Shown here piece by piece: positions 37,748 to 47,561 of a DNA stretch of 64,000 nucleotides. The DNA lies in the NCBI RefSeq assembly GCF_030388665.1, contig NZ_CP128846.1:3636001-3700000 (forward strand), in the 5' to 3' direction. The DNA is from Streptomyces flavofungini. GTDB taxonomy: Bacteria; Actinomycetota; Actinomycetes; Streptomycetales; Streptomycetaceae. The position numbers were made by a program, and so were the translations under genes. The notes under the pieces were generated by a model. The model worked only from the letters and a program-made list of their open reading frames with translations. It ran no database searches and was not told where the DNA came from. The first letter of the stretch is position 1. Each line of letters begins with the position of its first letter.

Positions 37748-37806
37748 CGCGGGTCTGGGGCTCGGGGTCTGGGGCGCGGGGTCTGGGGCGCGGGGTCTGG
37801 GGCGCG
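37748..37806. repeat. G-rich tandem repeat
   Basis: About four copies of a 13-14 bp unit around GGGTCTGGGGCGCG, 3' of the DUF6350-like gene and just upstream of the tRNA-like promoter. The plus strand has many G-runs and could form a quadruplex. Confidence 0.75.
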
Positions 37807-37833
37807 GGCGCGCGTCGCGGTTGTGTGTCGCGG

Positions 37834-39579
37834 TTACGTGTCGTGGCTCGGGTCGGGGCCCGGGGCGGGGAGGAAGTCGTAGGGCTCGAAGGTCGGGGGC
37901 GGGGGCGGGGGCGGGGCGGGAGGCAGTGGTGGTGAGGGGAGGGCGTCGGGCGCCGAGTCGGCGGTGGGCGCCGCGCCCCCGATGGGAGACCCGTCCACGG
38001 CGGGCACCGCGTCGACGGCGGGCACCGCCTCGGCCTCCGGCGCCGCCTCCGTGCGGGCGGCCACCACCCCCGCCCCACCGCCGGACACCGCGCCTGCGGC
38101 CACCTCCCCCTCGACCGCCCCCCGTCCGCGCCGACGCCCGCGCCACCACCGCGCCCCCCAGCGCCCGGCACCGCGCTTCCTCCTGCCCCGTTCGTCCCGC
38201 TCGCCCAGCTCGACCCGCTCGACCTGCCCGCCCCGCCCGCCCCGTTCGTCCCGCTTCCCCGCCGCCCCGCCCGGCCCGGCCTCCGCCCTGTTCCGCTTCC
38301 CCTCCGCCCGCGACCGGGCCCGCAGCCGCAACCACCGCGCTCCCAGCGCCACCGGCACCCCCACCACACCCGTCCACGCCACCGCCGCCAGGCCCGTGAG
38401 CCACCACACCGGGCCGAACTCGGCCAGGACCTCGACCCCGAGCGGCCCCCCGGCGAGCCCCGCGAGCGCCGCGCACGCGCCGCCGCACAGCACCGCCGCC
38501 GTCCCGGCTCCCGCCGCTGTCCGCCCCGCCGACCAGGCGGAATCCCCGGCCGTCGCCGCCCGTGCCGCGAACCACCCGAGCACGCATCCGGCCACCACGG
38601 GCACCGCCACCACCGCCCAGGTCAGGGGCGATCCCGGGCCGGCATCGGGGACGGCCGCGAGCAGCGGGAACGGGGGCAGCATCGGGGCGGCGGCCGCGTC
38701 GAGCGGCGTCACGACCGTGCCCGCCCCCAGGACGAACCCGGGCCCGAGCCCGTACGCCGCCCCCCACACCGCGGCGTTCGGCACCAGCGCCAACGCCAGC
38801 AGGAGCACCGCGAACCGTCCCGACCAGCCCGTGGTCACCGTCAGGAACGACTCCCGCACCGGGCCGCCGTGCAGCACCACCGCGACCCCGACGAGCAGCG
38901 CTCCCCCGCCGACCAGGACCGCCGTCGCCGCGACGGCCGCCCGGCCCGCGCCGAGCACTCGTTCGCGTACGAAGAGACGACGTACCGCGCCGGGCACCGG
39001 CAGCGCGTCCGCCGCGCGCCGCACCGCGTCCGGGAGCGGACCGGGCGGGCGCCCGTGCGCCGTCCACACGCCGTAGGCGGCCGCCGCCACGGCGAGCGTC
39101 GGCACGTGCGCCGCCGCGCTCGGCCAGGAGGGACGCAGCTCGCCGCCCGCCGCGTACACCGCCGCCGCTGTCGCGACCAGCAGGTAGCCGCCGACCACGC
39201 CCGCCCACGCGGTGCGCACGCCGAGCGCGCGCCCCTCCGGGTCCGCCGCGTCCCGCGCCGCGCGGTGCACCAGCCAGGCGGGCAGGGCGAGCAGCAGCAG
39301 CGGAGTGAGACCCACCGGCGCGGGCACCCCGGAAAGGGTCTCGGTGCGGACCAGTTCCGTGCCGTGCGCGAGGAGCCACAGCGCGGCCGCCACGTGCAGC
39401 GCGCCCCCCGGTCCGCTGTCCGGGTACGGCGAGCTGATCCACAGGCCCATCACCAGGACCGCGAACGCGCCGAGCCCGAGCCCGGCGGCGATCGCCCCGC
39501 CGATGACGCAGGTGCCGAGGCCGGGTGCCGCCTGCTTCCGGTAGAGCGTGAGAGAACCAGAGTCGGTCATGTCGGTCAC
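37834..39579 (-). CDS. DUF6350-like polytopic membrane protein
   Basis: 581 residues from GTG 39579 (GGGAG 9 nt upstream); ATG three codons later is the alternative. About ten hydrophobic segments in residues 20-425 ([52 protein letters not shown], and others). Then follows a long Arg/Glu/Gly-rich, then Pro-rich cytosolic tail ([30 protein letters not shown]). The start [18 protein letters not shown] fits the actinobacterial family next to purN/purH. No catalytic motif. Transport or envelope role possible. Confidence 0.85.
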   Translation of the reverse strand: MTDMTDSGSLTLYRKQAAPGLGTCVIGGAIAAGLGLGAFAVLVMGLWISSPYPDSGPGGALHVAAALWLLAHGTELVRTETLSGVPAPVGLTPLLLLALPAWLVHRAARDAADPEGRALGVRTAWAGVVGGYLLVATAAAVYAAGGELRPSWPSAAAHVPTLAVAAAAYGVWTAHGRPPGPLPDAVRRAADALPVPGAVRRLFVRERVLGAGRAAVAATAVLVGGGALLVGVAVVLHGGPVRESFLTVTTGWSGRFAVLLLALALVPNAAVWGAAYGLGPGFVLGAGTVVTPLDAAAAPMLPPFPLLAAVPDAGPGSPLTWAVVAVPVVAGCVLGWFAARAATAGDSAWSAGRTAAGAGTAAVLCGGACAALAGLAGGPLGVEVLAEFGPVWWLTGLAAVAWTGVVGVPVALGARWLRLRARSRAEGKRNRAEAGPGGAAGKRDERGGRGGQVERVELGERDERGRRKRGAGRWGARWWRGRRRGRGAVEGEVAAGAVSGGGAGVVAARTEAAPEAEAVPAVDAVPAVDGSPIGGAAPTADSAPDALPSPPLPPAPPPPPPPTFEPYDFLPAPGPDPSHDT

Positions 39580-39686
39580 GCGGCCATGCTCCCAACGACA
39601 CGCGCTTTCATCGGGTAACAGGCGAATGCCGGATGTGTCGCTCAAGATACGTTTATGTACTTTTTCGTGCGACGGATCGGCTAGTC

Positions 39687-41009
39687 ATGTCCCAGAGCCC
39701 TGCCGTCCCGCTGCCGAACCCCAAGGAACGCCGCAGACTGCGCGAGGCGAGGTCGCTGACCCAGGCCGAGGTCGCCGCCCGCATCGGCGTCAGCCGGGAG
39801 ACCGTCCGCGCCTGGGAATCGGGACGCACGCATCCACGGGGGCAGCGGCGGGTGGCTTATGCCCGCTTCCTGGCGGGGTTGGAGGAGGAGCGGGGGGCGG
39901 GGGTTCCGGCGGCGGAGGTGTCGGCGGGGGCCTCGGCGCAGGCACGGCCCGAAGCGCGGGTGGTCCGGCCCGAGGCGCAGGCTGCCCGGCCCAAGGATCA
40001 GACCCCGCCCGGAGCATGCGTCCGGCCCGAGGCGCGGGAGCGGTCGAGCGCGCCGACGCCGGCGCAGGTGCAGGCGGAGGCCGAGGCGCGGGCGGAGGAA
40101 CGGGCCCGGGCCCGGGACCTGGCCGAGGCGCGGGCCAAAGCCGGGGCGGAGGCCAAAGCCGGGGCGGAGGCCGAGGCTGGGGCAGCCGCGTCGGCCGCAC
40201 CCGAGGAGTCCCTGACCGCCGAAGCCGCCTTCGACGCCCTCTGCGCCCGCACCGCCCCCGCCCTCGTACGGCAGGCCTACGCCCTCACCGGCCGCCGGGC
40301 GCTCGCCCAGGAGTCCGTGGAGCGCGCCTTCCAACTGGCCTGGCAGCGCTGGCCCGAGGTGGCCGTGGACCGCGACCCGGCGGGCTGGGTGCGGGCGGCG
40401 GCGCACGAGTACGCGCTGTCCCCGTGGCACCGGTTCCGCCCGGCCCACCGCGCTCCGGACGTACCGCCCGCCGACAAGACGCAGCGCGCGCTGCTCGCCG
40501 CGCTCCTGGACCTGCCCCCTGCGCAGCGCCGCACGCTGCTGCTCTACGACGGCGTGGGGCTCGGCCTGCCCGAGACCGCGGCCGAGACGGAGGCGAGCAC
40601 ACCGGCGGCGGCCGGCCGTCTGCTGCACGCGCGCGAGGCCGTCGCGGACCATCTGCGGGCCGCGGACGAGCCGCCGGAGGTGCTGCACGAGCACCTCGGG
40701 GCGCTCGGCGGCACCGAGCGCCTACAGGTGCCGCGCCCGGCCCGCGTCCGGATCGGCAGCGAGCGCCGGGCCCGCCTGTGGACCCGCGTGGCCATCGCCT
40801 TCACGGCCCTGATCATCGGCGCCACGGCCCTCACCGTCCGCACGGCCCCCACCCGCTACGAGCCCCCGCAGTCCCCCGGCCGGGCCATCAGCGGCGTCCC
40901 CCCGAGAATGGGCCCGGGCCCCTTGTCCTACGAGGACGAAGTACTCCGCGAGAAGCTCCGCAAAGAACCCGCCCGAGGCCCGGCCCGCCTGGTCCCCACA
41001 GCCGAGTAG
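39687..41009 (+). CDS. XRE HTH fused to sigma-factor-like domain, membrane anchored
   Basis: 440 residues from ATG 39687. Residues 13-60 are an HTH (RRLREARSLTQAEVAARIGVS in parts, then ETVRAWESGRTHP). An Ala/Glu/Arg coiled region runs from about 65 to 180 (EAEARAEERARARDLAEARA). Residues 190-330 resemble ECF sigma regions 2 and 4: FDALCARTAPALVRQAYAL, QESVERAFQLAWQRWPE, then LLDLPPAQRRTLLLYDGVG and ETEASTPAAAGRLLHAREA. One TM helix lies at 364-386, with a short outside tail. A DNA-binding plus sigma-like chain tethered to the membrane is unusual. It may act as an anti-sigma-like or signalling module. Divergent from the DUF6350-like gene. Confidence 0.85.
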   Translation: MSQSPAVPLPNPKERRRLREARSLTQAEVAARIGVSRETVRAWESGRTHPRGQRRVAYARFLAGLEEERGAGVPAAEVSAGASAQARPEARVVRPEAQAARPKDQTPPGACVRPEARERSSAPTPAQVQAEAEARAEERARARDLAEARAKAGAEAKAGAEAEAGAAASAAPEESLTAEAAFDALCARTAPALVRQAYALTGRRALAQESVERAFQLAWQRWPEVAVDRDPAGWVRAAAHEYALSPWHRFRPAHRAPDVPPADKTQRALLAALLDLPPAQRRTLLLYDGVGLGLPETAAETEASTPAAAGRLLHAREAVADHLRAADEPPEVLHEHLGALGGTERLQVPRPARVRIGSERRARLWTRVAIAFTALIIGATALTVRTAPTRYEPPQSPGRAISGVPPRMGPGPLSYEDEVLREKLRKEPARGPARLVPTAE

Positions 41010-41113
41010 CGCCGCCGGCGCCGACCGCTGCTGCGCCGGGCACCAGCGCATCGAGCCCGACCGCTGGTGCGCCGGGCACAGCGAGGCAAGCCCCGCCCCA
41101 CCCGGGGCAACGA

Positions 41114-41152
41114 AAGCGGGCCCGCACCCCGACGTGGGGCGCGGGCCCGCTT
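41114..41152. terminator. Bidirectional terminator before sucD end
   Basis: AAGCGGGCCCGC and GCGGGCCCGCTT pair, with CCCC/GGGG inside and one mismatch; loop GACGT. Lies between the convergent HTH/sigma-like gene and sucD and has AA/TT ends. Confidence 0.8.
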
Positions 41153-41168
41153 GCAGCGAGCGGAGGCG

Positions 41169-42053
41169 TCAGCCGGCCAGGATGGCCCGCGCCAGCTTCG
41201 CCGTCTCGGTGGGCGTCTTGCCGACCTTCACCCCGGCGGCCTCAAGGGCCTCCTTCTTGGCGGCGGCCGTGCCGGAGGACCCGGAGACGATGGCACCGGC
41301 GTGGCCCATCGTCTTGCCCTCGGGCGCGGTGAAGCCCGCGACGTACCCGACGACCGGCTTCGTCACGTTGGCCTTGATGAAGTCCGCGGCACGCTCCTCC
41401 GCGTCACCACCGATCTCACCGATCATGACGATCAGATCGGTCTCAGGGTCGGCCTCGAACGCGGCGAGCGCGTCGATGTGCGTCGTACCGATGACGGGGT
41501 CGCCACCGATGCCGACGGCCGAGGAGAAGCCGATGTCACGCAGCTCGTACATCATCTGGTACGTCAGCGTGCCGGACTTCGAGACCAGGCCGATGCGCCC
41601 GGGCTTGGTGATGTCGCCCGGGATGATGCCGGCGTTGGACTGGCCGGGCGTGATGAGCCCCGGGCAGTTCGGGCCGATGATCCGGGTCTTGTCGCCCTTG
41701 GACTTCGCGTACGCGTAGAACGCGGCGGAGTCGTGCACGGCGATGCCCTCGGTGATGACGACCGCGAGCGGGATCTCCGCGTCGACGGCCTCGACGACGG
41801 CGGCCTTGGAGAAGGCCGGCGGCACGAAGAGGACGGACACGTTGGCGCCCGTCTTCTCCATCGCCTCGGCGACGGTGCCGAAGACCGGGATCTCGGTGCC
41901 GTCGATGTCGACCGACTGGCCCGCCTTGCGGGGGTTCACGCCGCCGACGATGTTCGTGCCGTCGGCGAGCATGAGCTTGGTGTGCTTCATGCCCGTGGCA
42001 CCGGTCATGCCCTGGACGATGACCTTGCTGTCCTTGTTGAGGAAGATAGCCAT
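41169..42053 (-). CDS. sucD: Succinyl-CoA synthetase alpha subunit
   Basis: 294 residues. CoA-binding Rossmann domain ([30 protein letters not shown]). CoA-ligase domain has [11 protein letters not shown] and the phospho-His loop [14 protein letters not shown]. Second gene of sucCD, 22 bp after sucC. Converts succinyl-CoA to succinate with NDP phosphorylation in the TCA cycle. Confidence 0.98.
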   Translation of the reverse strand: MAIFLNKDSKVIVQGMTGATGMKHTKLMLADGTNIVGGVNPRKAGQSVDIDGTEIPVFGTVAEAMEKTGANVSVLFVPPAFSKAAVVEAVDAEIPLAVVITEGIAVHDSAAFYAYAKSKGDKTRIIGPNCPGLITPGQSNAGIIPGDITKPGRIGLVSKSGTLTYQMMYELRDIGFSSAVGIGGDPVIGTTHIDALAAFEADPETDLIVMIGEIGGDAEERAADFIKANVTKPVVGYVAGFTAPEGKTMGHAGAIVSGSSGTAAAKKEALEAAGVKVGKTPTETAKLARAILAG

Positions 42054-42075
42054 GGTGGTCTGAGTCCCTCGTCCC

Positions 42076-43257
42076 TTACTTCGCAGCCGCAGCGAGCTCG
42101 GCGGCCTTGTCGGCCGCGCCGTCCATGGTGTCCACGCGCTGGACCAGCGGGTGGTTGGCGTCGCTCAGGATCTTGCGACCCAGCTCCGCGTTGTTGCCGT
42201 CGAGGCGCACGACCAGCGGCTTGGTGACGTCCTCGCCCTTGGACTTGAGGAGTTCGAGGGCCTGCACGATGCCGTTGGCGACCTCGTCGCAGGCGGTGAT
42301 GCCGCCGAAGACGTTGACGAAGACGGACTTGACGTCCGGGTCGCCGAGGATGATCTCCAGGCCGTTGGCCATGACCTCGGCGGAGGCGCCGCCACCGATG
42401 TCGAGGAAGTTCGCGGGCTTCACACCGCCGTGGCTCTCACCGGCGTACGCGACGACGTCCAGGGTGCTCATGACGAGACCCGCGCCGTTGCCGATGATGC
42501 CGACCTCGCCGTCGAGCTTGACGTAGTTGAGGTTCTTGGCCTTGGCGGCAGCCTCGAGCGGGTTGGCTGCGGCCTTGTCCTCGAGCGCCTCGTGCTCGGG
42601 CTGGCGGAAGTCGGCGTTCTCGTCGAGCGAGACCTTGCCGTCGAGGGCCAGGATGCGGCCGTCCTTGGTCTTGACCAGCGGGTTGACCTCGACGAGGAGG
42701 GCGTCCTCGGCGACGAAGGTGTTCCACAGGGTCACCATCGCCTCGGCGACACCCTCGGCCACGTCGGCCGGGAACTTCGCCTGGGCCACGATCTCGCGGG
42801 CCTTGGCGATGTCCACGCCGTCGACGGCGTTGACCGGGACCTTCGCGAGGGCCTCGGGGGTCTTCTCCGCGACCTCCTCGATGTCCACGCCGCCCTGCAC
42901 CGACGCCATCGCGAGGAAGGTGCGGTTGGTGCGGTCCAGGAGGTACGAGACGTAGTACTCCGCCTCGATCTCCGGGGACAGCTCGGCGATCATCACCTTG
43001 TGGACCGTGTGGCCCTTGATGTCCATCCCGAGGATGTCCGTCGCGCGAGCGACGGCCTCGTCCGGGGTGGCGGCCAGCTTCACGCCGCCGGCCTTGCCGC
43101 GGCCACCGACCTTCACCTGCGCCTTGACAACCGACTTGCCGCCAAGCCGCTCGGTGGCCTCGCGCGCCGCCTCAGGCGTGTCGATGACTTCACCGGCCAG
43201 CACCGGTACACCGTGCTTGGCGAAGAGGTCCCTCGCCTGGTACTCGAACAGGTCCAC
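42076..43257 (-). CDS. sucC: Succinyl-CoA synthetase beta subunit
   Basis: 393 residues from GTG 43257, where family similarity begins ([19 protein letters not shown]). ATP-grasp domain with [16 protein letters not shown], then the CoA-ligase domain with [15 protein letters not shown] and [27 protein letters not shown] is the family signature. Pairs with sucD. It follows a 517-bp leader with several dyads (see 43422-43474). Confidence 0.98.
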   Translation of the reverse strand: MDLFEYQARDLFAKHGVPVLAGEVIDTPEAAREATERLGGKSVVKAQVKVGGRGKAGGVKLAATPDEAVARATDILGMDIKGHTVHKVMIAELSPEIEAEYYVSYLLDRTNRTFLAMASVQGGVDIEEVAEKTPEALAKVPVNAVDGVDIAKAREIVAQAKFPADVAEGVAEAMVTLWNTFVAEDALLVEVNPLVKTKDGRILALDGKVSLDENADFRQPEHEALEDKAAANPLEAAAKAKNLNYVKLDGEVGIIGNGAGLVMSTLDVVAYAGESHGGVKPANFLDIGGGASAEVMANGLEIILGDPDVKSVFVNVFGGITACDEVANGIVQALELLKSKGEDVTKPLVVRLDGNNAELGRKILSDANHPLVQRVDTMDGAADKAAELAAAAK

Positions 43258-43421
43258 GCGCGTCCGTCCCTTTTCAGTGATCTCGCGCCGCCGTGCAGCG
43301 GCTTCAGTCTCTGCGTGCTCTGCGTGGGCGTGCCGCGAAGGGCAACGTGACTGCGCTGTCACAAGGGAGGCGTAGCCGAAAGTCCGGTACGCGGCATGTC
43401 CGTCTCGCAGGTTATCGCCGT

Positions 43422-43474
43422 GGGACGTGCGTCCCTAAATCGCAGATCACATTTGCGCGGTGATGACGGTCACA
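43422..43474. promoter_or_regulatory. Dyads upstream of sucCD, including a Crp-like site
   Basis: GGGACG-TG-CGTCCC (43422-43435) is a dyad 165 bp before sucC. GGTGA-TGACGG-TCACA (43459-43474) matches the Crp-type TGTGA-N6-TCACA with one change. CGCA-N9-TGCG lies between. Suggests control of sucCD by a Crp-like regulator. Motif-based inference. Confidence 0.4.
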
Positions 43475-43500
43475 GATCGCGTCCGCCGGGCGTGTCGGGC

Positions 43501-43537
43501 GGCCCCGGCACGCGCCGTTTCCGCGCGTGCCGGGGCC
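43501..43537 (-). terminator. 14-bp terminator between 43775 gene and sucC
   Basis: GGCCCCGGCACGCG (43501-43514) pairs perfectly with CGCGTGCCGGGGCC (43524-43537). It shields sucCD from upstream transcription. Confidence 0.75.
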
Positions 43538-43599
43538 TGCGGGGCCTTCGCGCGGCTCAGGTCGTGAGGGGTGCGCGACCCCGGGGGTCGGCGTTTGCT

Positions 43600-43770
43600 G
43601 TTGTGATCACCGTCGCAGGTTTCTGCTGCCGTTGTGATCGCTACCGCGCGTGCCGGCTGCCGTTGTGATCACCGCCGGACGTGCGGGCGGTGGCGGCCAC
43701 CGGACGTGCGGGGTGGTGGCGGCCGCCGGACGTGCGGGGTGATGGCGGCCACCGGCCGTGCGGGGCGGTC
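43600..43770. repeat. Two families of short direct repeats
   Basis: GTTGTGATC occurs three times at about 30-bp steps (near 43601, 43632 and 43661). Then three copies of a 27-28 bp unit (GGACGTGCGGGGTGGTGGCGG with drift) run to about 43770, up to the stop of the next gene. Non-coding. Confidence 0.7.
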
Positions 43771-43774
43771 GGCG

Positions 43775-44938
43775 TCAGCCGTTGTACGTGGACTGGTACG
43801 CCGCGTCGTACACCGGCAGGCCCGTCGCGCCGCCGCCCGGCAGGTAGTCCGGGGTGACCGAGCCCGGCACGCCCCGCGCGCCGGTCAGGGCGTCTCCCGC
43901 GAGCGAGCCCGCGTCGGCGCCGACCGTGCCGGTCAGGTCCTCGGCGAACGGCCGCACGTCGGCGACCACCCCGCCCGCGAACGGGCGCACGTCGCCGACG
44001 GCACCCCGCACGAGCCCGTCGGCGCTGCCGCCGACACCGCCCACGACCGGGCTGACCTGGTCGGTCACCGACTCCACGAGCGGCTGCACCGACCCGACCA
44101 CACCACTGGCGAACGGCTGCACGTCGTCGGCCACGACCGTCTGCGCGAACGGCGGCACGTCCGCGACGACTCCGCCCGCGAACGGCTGCACGTCCCCGAC
44201 CACGCCCTGGGCCAGGTAGCTCGCGTCCCCGACGGCGCCGAGCGCGACCGGGACCACGCCGTCGACGGCCGTCCCCGCCACCGGCGGCAGCACGGAGTCC
44301 GAGACGCCGTCGACGGTCGGGCCCATGGCGGTGAGGGTGGATCCGGCGAGGTCCTGGGCGCCCTCGACGTTCCCGCGGCCCTCGACGCCGTCGAGCTGCG
44401 GGGCGAAGGCCGAGAGGGGGCCGAAGAGGTAGTCGATCTCGCCGGTGCCCGGCGCGTCGAGGTCGGCGGCCTTGCCCTTGGCGACCTCGGCCACCTTGCC
44501 CTGCGCGGCGTCGGCCACCTTGTCCTGGACGTTCAGCTTGTCCTGGACGTTCAGCTTGTCCCGGACCTGATCCCGGACGCCGGAGACGTCGAGCTGGTCG
44601 TCCACGCCGGAGACGGTGCCGCGCGCTTCGGAGACCTTGCCCTGCACCCCGGCGACAGTGCCCTGCACTCCGGAGGCCTTGTTCTGCACCCCGGAGACAG
44701 TGCCCTGGACGTCCCGCACCACGGGGGCCTTCTTCTGGACGTCCTTCTGCACGTCCTGCGCGCCCTTCTGGACGTCGCCGACCTCACCCTTGACGTCGGC
44801 GACGGCGTCCGACGCCTGGTCGGGCACGGCGACAGAGTGCGCGGGCAGTTCGTCCGCGCTGGCAACGGCGGAGCCGAGCGCCCACGCACCGGTGACACCG
44901 GCGGCTATGACAAGGGAACGGCGAATGTTCTCGTTCAT
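43775..44938 (-). CDS. Secreted repeat protein, unknown function
   Basis: 387 residues from ATG 44938 (GAAGGA upstream). Signal peptide 1-28 (SLVIAAGVTGAWALGSAVASA). No TM after it and no sorting motif. Residues 40-130 are a Val/Gln/Asp heptad-like region (VQGTVSGVQNKASGVQGTVA). Residues 215-340 have an 11-13 residue beta-type repeat: VVGDVQPFAGG, VVADVPPFAQT, VVGSVQPLVES, AVGDVRPFAGG. It ends GLPVYDAAYQSTYNG. The repeat suggests an elongated cell-surface or spore-coat protein. I do not recognise the family. Confidence 0.85.
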   Translation of the reverse strand: MNENIRRSLVIAAGVTGAWALGSAVASADELPAHSVAVPDQASDAVADVKGEVGDVQKGAQDVQKDVQKKAPVVRDVQGTVSGVQNKASGVQGTVAGVQGKVSEARGTVSGVDDQLDVSGVRDQVRDKLNVQDKLNVQDKVADAAQGKVAEVAKGKAADLDAPGTGEIDYLFGPLSAFAPQLDGVEGRGNVEGAQDLAGSTLTAMGPTVDGVSDSVLPPVAGTAVDGVVPVALGAVGDASYLAQGVVGDVQPFAGGVVADVPPFAQTVVADDVQPFASGVVGSVQPLVESVTDQVSPVVGGVGGSADGLVRGAVGDVRPFAGGVVADVRPFAEDLTGTVGADAGSLAGDALTGARGVPGSVTPDYLPGGGATGLPVYDAAYQSTYNG

Positions 44939-45045
44939 GCGTAGTCGGATCCTTCGCATTCGTTCTGGCTGTGGAACCGGTCCTGTGACCGGCGGGCAGA
45001 CCCGTGCCGCCCCCGCGCGGCAGGTCGAGCGGGGAACGGGCCGCC

Positions 45046-46215
45046 CTAGCCAGGGAATTCGAGGATGTCCCGGTGTCTGTCGCGCACCGGCGCGGCACCG
45101 GCCGCCGCGCCCGGCCCGGCCACGAGCCGGACCTCACCGCGGTCGCGCGAACCGACCGCGCCCACGTCGGCGTGACGCTGCGCACTCCCGTCACCCGCCG
45201 ACTGCCCGCTCACGCATCCGCCCGGCCGCCCGGGCAGCGGAGCCCTCTCCGACCCACCGGTGCCGTACGCGCCGAACACCGCACGGTCGCCGCTCCGCAC
45301 CTCGCCACCACGGAGCCCACCGGAGCCGTCGCCGTACGGCGAGGTCCAACTGCCATAGCCGTACGAGGAGTCCAGGCGCGGCCCGTACGCGGCGGCGCCC
45401 CGGCCCACGTCAGCGCGCCCCCGTCCACCATGACCGTCCTGGCGGTCACGCCGGGGCCGGTCGGCGTCGCCCGCGCCGTGCTCACCCACGACGTCGGAGG
45501 GTCCGGGCCGGGTCGCCCCGGCACCGCCGCCCCCGGCGCCCGGCCGCAAGGGCTCGGGCAGCAGGTGCCGCGGCTCGGGCAACACGCGCTGCGGCCCGGC
45601 GAGCAACGCCTTGGCCTTCGGCACGAGGGGGCCCGCGTCGGGCAACAGCTTTCGCGGCTCGACCGGCACCCGCCGGACCCCGGGCAGCACACGCCCGCCA
45701 CCGGACAGGGCCTGCTTCGGCTCGGACAGGGCCTGCTTCGGCTCGGGCAGCACCCGCCTCGGCTCGGGCAAGGCTTGCTTCGTCGCCTGCTTCGGTTCGC
45801 GCGGCACCTCACGCGGCGCGGACTGTGCCTGAGTCGGCGCGGGCAGAGTCCGGGTCGGCTGCGGCGGCGTCCGGGGCGACGCGGCCAACGCCTCTGCGGG
45901 CGACGCACCTTGCGCAACCCGAGCCGCCTCGTCGACGGCATCCCGCGCCGGGCGTACCGCGGGCTCCGCCACGGGCCGCACCACCTCCCGCACCGCGTCC
46001 GTCACATCCGACGCGTCGCCGCCCTCGGCCGCCCGCGCCCGCTCCCCGCACACGAGGCCGAGGACGACGAGCCCCGCGAGCAGGACGAGCACCCGCAGCG
46101 CCCGCCGCCCGACGGCCGCGCGCACGAGGCGCGCCGCCGTACCGGGCTGAACGACCGCGGAAACCAAGGCGACAACGACCTTCCGTAGGAGAGCACCGCA
46201 TGAGACCCGCCGCAC
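45046..46215 (-). CDS. Secreted LPEP-repeat protein, unknown function
   Basis: 389 residues from GTG 46215; a TTG 16 codons later with GGAAGG upstream is a possible start. Hydrophobic signal near 38-60 (ALRVLVLLAGLVVLGLVC). The mature part begins with EVVRPVAEPAVRPARDAVDE, followed by many copies of a [R/K]xLPEP-like heptad (RRVLPEPKQAL, RHLLPEPLRPG), then a Gly/Asp/Arg-rich tail. Same strand and next to the other secreted repeat protein (107-bp gap), so perhaps a shared surface structure. Frame choice rests on the signal peptide and repeat regularity. Confidence 0.65.
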   Translation of the reverse strand: MRRVSCGALLRKVVVALVSAVVQPGTAARLVRAAVGRRALRVLVLLAGLVVLGLVCGERARAAEGGDASDVTDAVREVVRPVAEPAVRPARDAVDEAARVAQGASPAEALAASPRTPPQPTRTLPAPTQAQSAPREVPREPKQATKQALPEPRRVLPEPKQALSEPKQALSGGGRVLPGVRRVPVEPRKLLPDAGPLVPKAKALLAGPQRVLPEPRHLLPEPLRPGAGGGGAGATRPGPSDVVGEHGAGDADRPRRDRQDGHGGRGRADVGRGAAAYGPRLDSSYGYGSWTSPYGDGSGGLRGGEVRSGDRAVFGAYGTGGSERAPLPGRPGGCVSGQSAGDGSAQRHADVGAVGSRDRGEVRLVAGPGAAAGAAPVRDRHRDILEFPG

Positions 46216-46361
46216 CGGACCCGCACACGCCCCGCGGCACGGGACCCGAACGAGCCCCTCTCAACGCACCGCGCGACGGAGACGGCACGCGGAATCTGTC
46301 GCTCCGCGTGGGCGGGGCGTCGATACTCGCACGACAGTCCGGCCGCCGCGCAAGCCCCCTG

Positions 46362-47561
46362 TTACCGATGCGTATGCATGTCCGGTATGGGCAACGGCCT
46401 CTTCTCGATCGCCGCTGCCATCACGTCGGGGAAGAGGTCCGGCGTACACGCGAACGCGGGCGCGTCGAGCGCGGCGAGCGCCGCCGCGTGCTCGCGGTCG
46501 TACGCCGGTGTCCCTTCGTCGGACAGCGCGAGCAGCGTCACGAACTGCACCCCGGACGCCTTCATCGCCGCGACCCGCTTCAGCATCTCGTTGCGGATGC
46601 CGCCTTCGTAGAGGTCGGAGATGAGGACGACCACGGTCTCCGCGGGCCGGGTGATCTGCGACTGGCAGTACGCGAGCGCCCTGTTGATGTCGGTGCCGCC
46701 GCCGAGCTGCGTGCCGAACAGCACGTCCACGGGGTCGTCGAGCTGGTCCGTCAGGTCCACGATGTTCGTGTCGAACACGACGAGCCGGGTCCTGATGGAC
46801 CGCATCGACGCGAGCACCGCGCCGAACACGGAGGCGTAGACGACGGACGCCGCCATCGAACCGGACTGGTCGATGCAGAGGATGACGTCCTTCTTCACCG
46901 ACTGCGCGGCCCGCCCGTACCCGATGAGCCGCTCGGGGACCACCGTCCCGTACTCGGGCAGGTAGTTCTTGAGGTTGGCCGCGATGGTGCGGTTCCAGTC
47001 GATGTCGTGGTGGCGCGGCCTGCTGACCCGGGCGCTGCGGTCGAGGGCACCGGTGAGGGTGGCCCGGGTGCGGGTCGCGAGCTTCTTCTCCAGGTCGTCG
47101 ACCACCTTCCGCACGACGGCGCGCGCGGTCTCCTTCGTGGTCTCGGGCATCGCCTTGTTCAGGGAGAGCAGCGTGCCCACGAGGTGCACGTCCGCTTCGA
47201 CGGCGGCCAGCATCTCGGGCTCCAGGAGCAGCGCGGACAGGCCGAGCCTGTCGATGGCGTCGCGCTGCATGACCTGCACGACGGACGAGGGGAAGTACGT
47301 CCTGATGTCCCCGAGCCACCGCGCGACCGACGGCGCCGACGCCCCGAGCCCCGCTGAACGCCCCTCGCCCCGCGCCCTCCTGCCCCCGCCTCCGTAGAGC
47401 GCGGCCAACGCCCCGTCCATGGCGGCGTCCCGGCCGGTGAGCTCGCACCCGGTCCCCTCGGCGGCGTCCCCGCCCAGCACGAGCCGCCACCGCCGCAACC
47501 GCTCCTCCGCGGCAGGTCCACCCGCTCCGGCCACACCGTCCACGCCCACGTCCCCCATCAC
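46362..47561 (-). CDS. VWA-domain protein of the MoxR/DUF5682 system
   Basis: 399 residues. GTG 47561 overlaps the DUF5682-like stop; ATG one codon later is possible. The helical N-terminal part (1-220) contains RWRLVLGG and WLGDIRTYFPSSVVQVMQRDA. The VWA domain runs from 225 to 385 with a full MIDAS: D231-S235 in LCIDQSGSMAAS, Thr in GGGTDINRAL, and Asp in LISDLYEGG. CoxE-like VWA proteins partner MoxR ATPases, the MIDAS metal helping to bind or remodel clients. Last gene of the three-gene minus-strand operon. Confidence 0.92.
   Translation of the reverse strand: MMGDVGVDGVAGAGGPAAEERLRRWRLVLGGDAAEGTGCELTGRDAAMDGALAALYGGGGRRARGEGRSAGLGASAPSVARWLGDIRTYFPSSVVQVMQRDAIDRLGLSALLLEPEMLAAVEADVHLVGTLLSLNKAMPETTKETARAVVRKVVDDLEKKLATRTRATLTGALDRSARVSRPRHHDIDWNRTIAANLKNYLPEYGTVVPERLIGYGRAAQSVKKDVILCIDQSGSMAASVVYASVFGAVLASMRSIRTRLVVFDTNIVDLTDQLDDPVDVLFGTQLGGGTDINRALAYCQSQITRPAETVVVLISDLYEGGIRNEMLKRVAAMKASGVQFVTLLALSDEGTPAYDREHAAALAALDAPAFACTPDLFPDVMAAAIEKRPLPIPDMHTHR

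Noticed and set aside
36017..39601. 1194-codon minus-strand frame over purN, the Gly/Ser-rich gene and the DUF6350-like gene
   Set aside because: It is a different frame or strand from three recognisable genes and would erase two perfect terminators and the tRNA-like gene.
45717..45770. CRISPR-like short repeats
   Set aside because: They encode the LPEP heptads, have no uniform spacers and vary within the unit.
45004..46188. Plus-strand frame opposite the LPEP-repeat gene
   Set aside because: The minus frame has a signal peptide and a regular heptad; the plus frame has a drifting Arg/Pro/Gly composition. Not fully certain.
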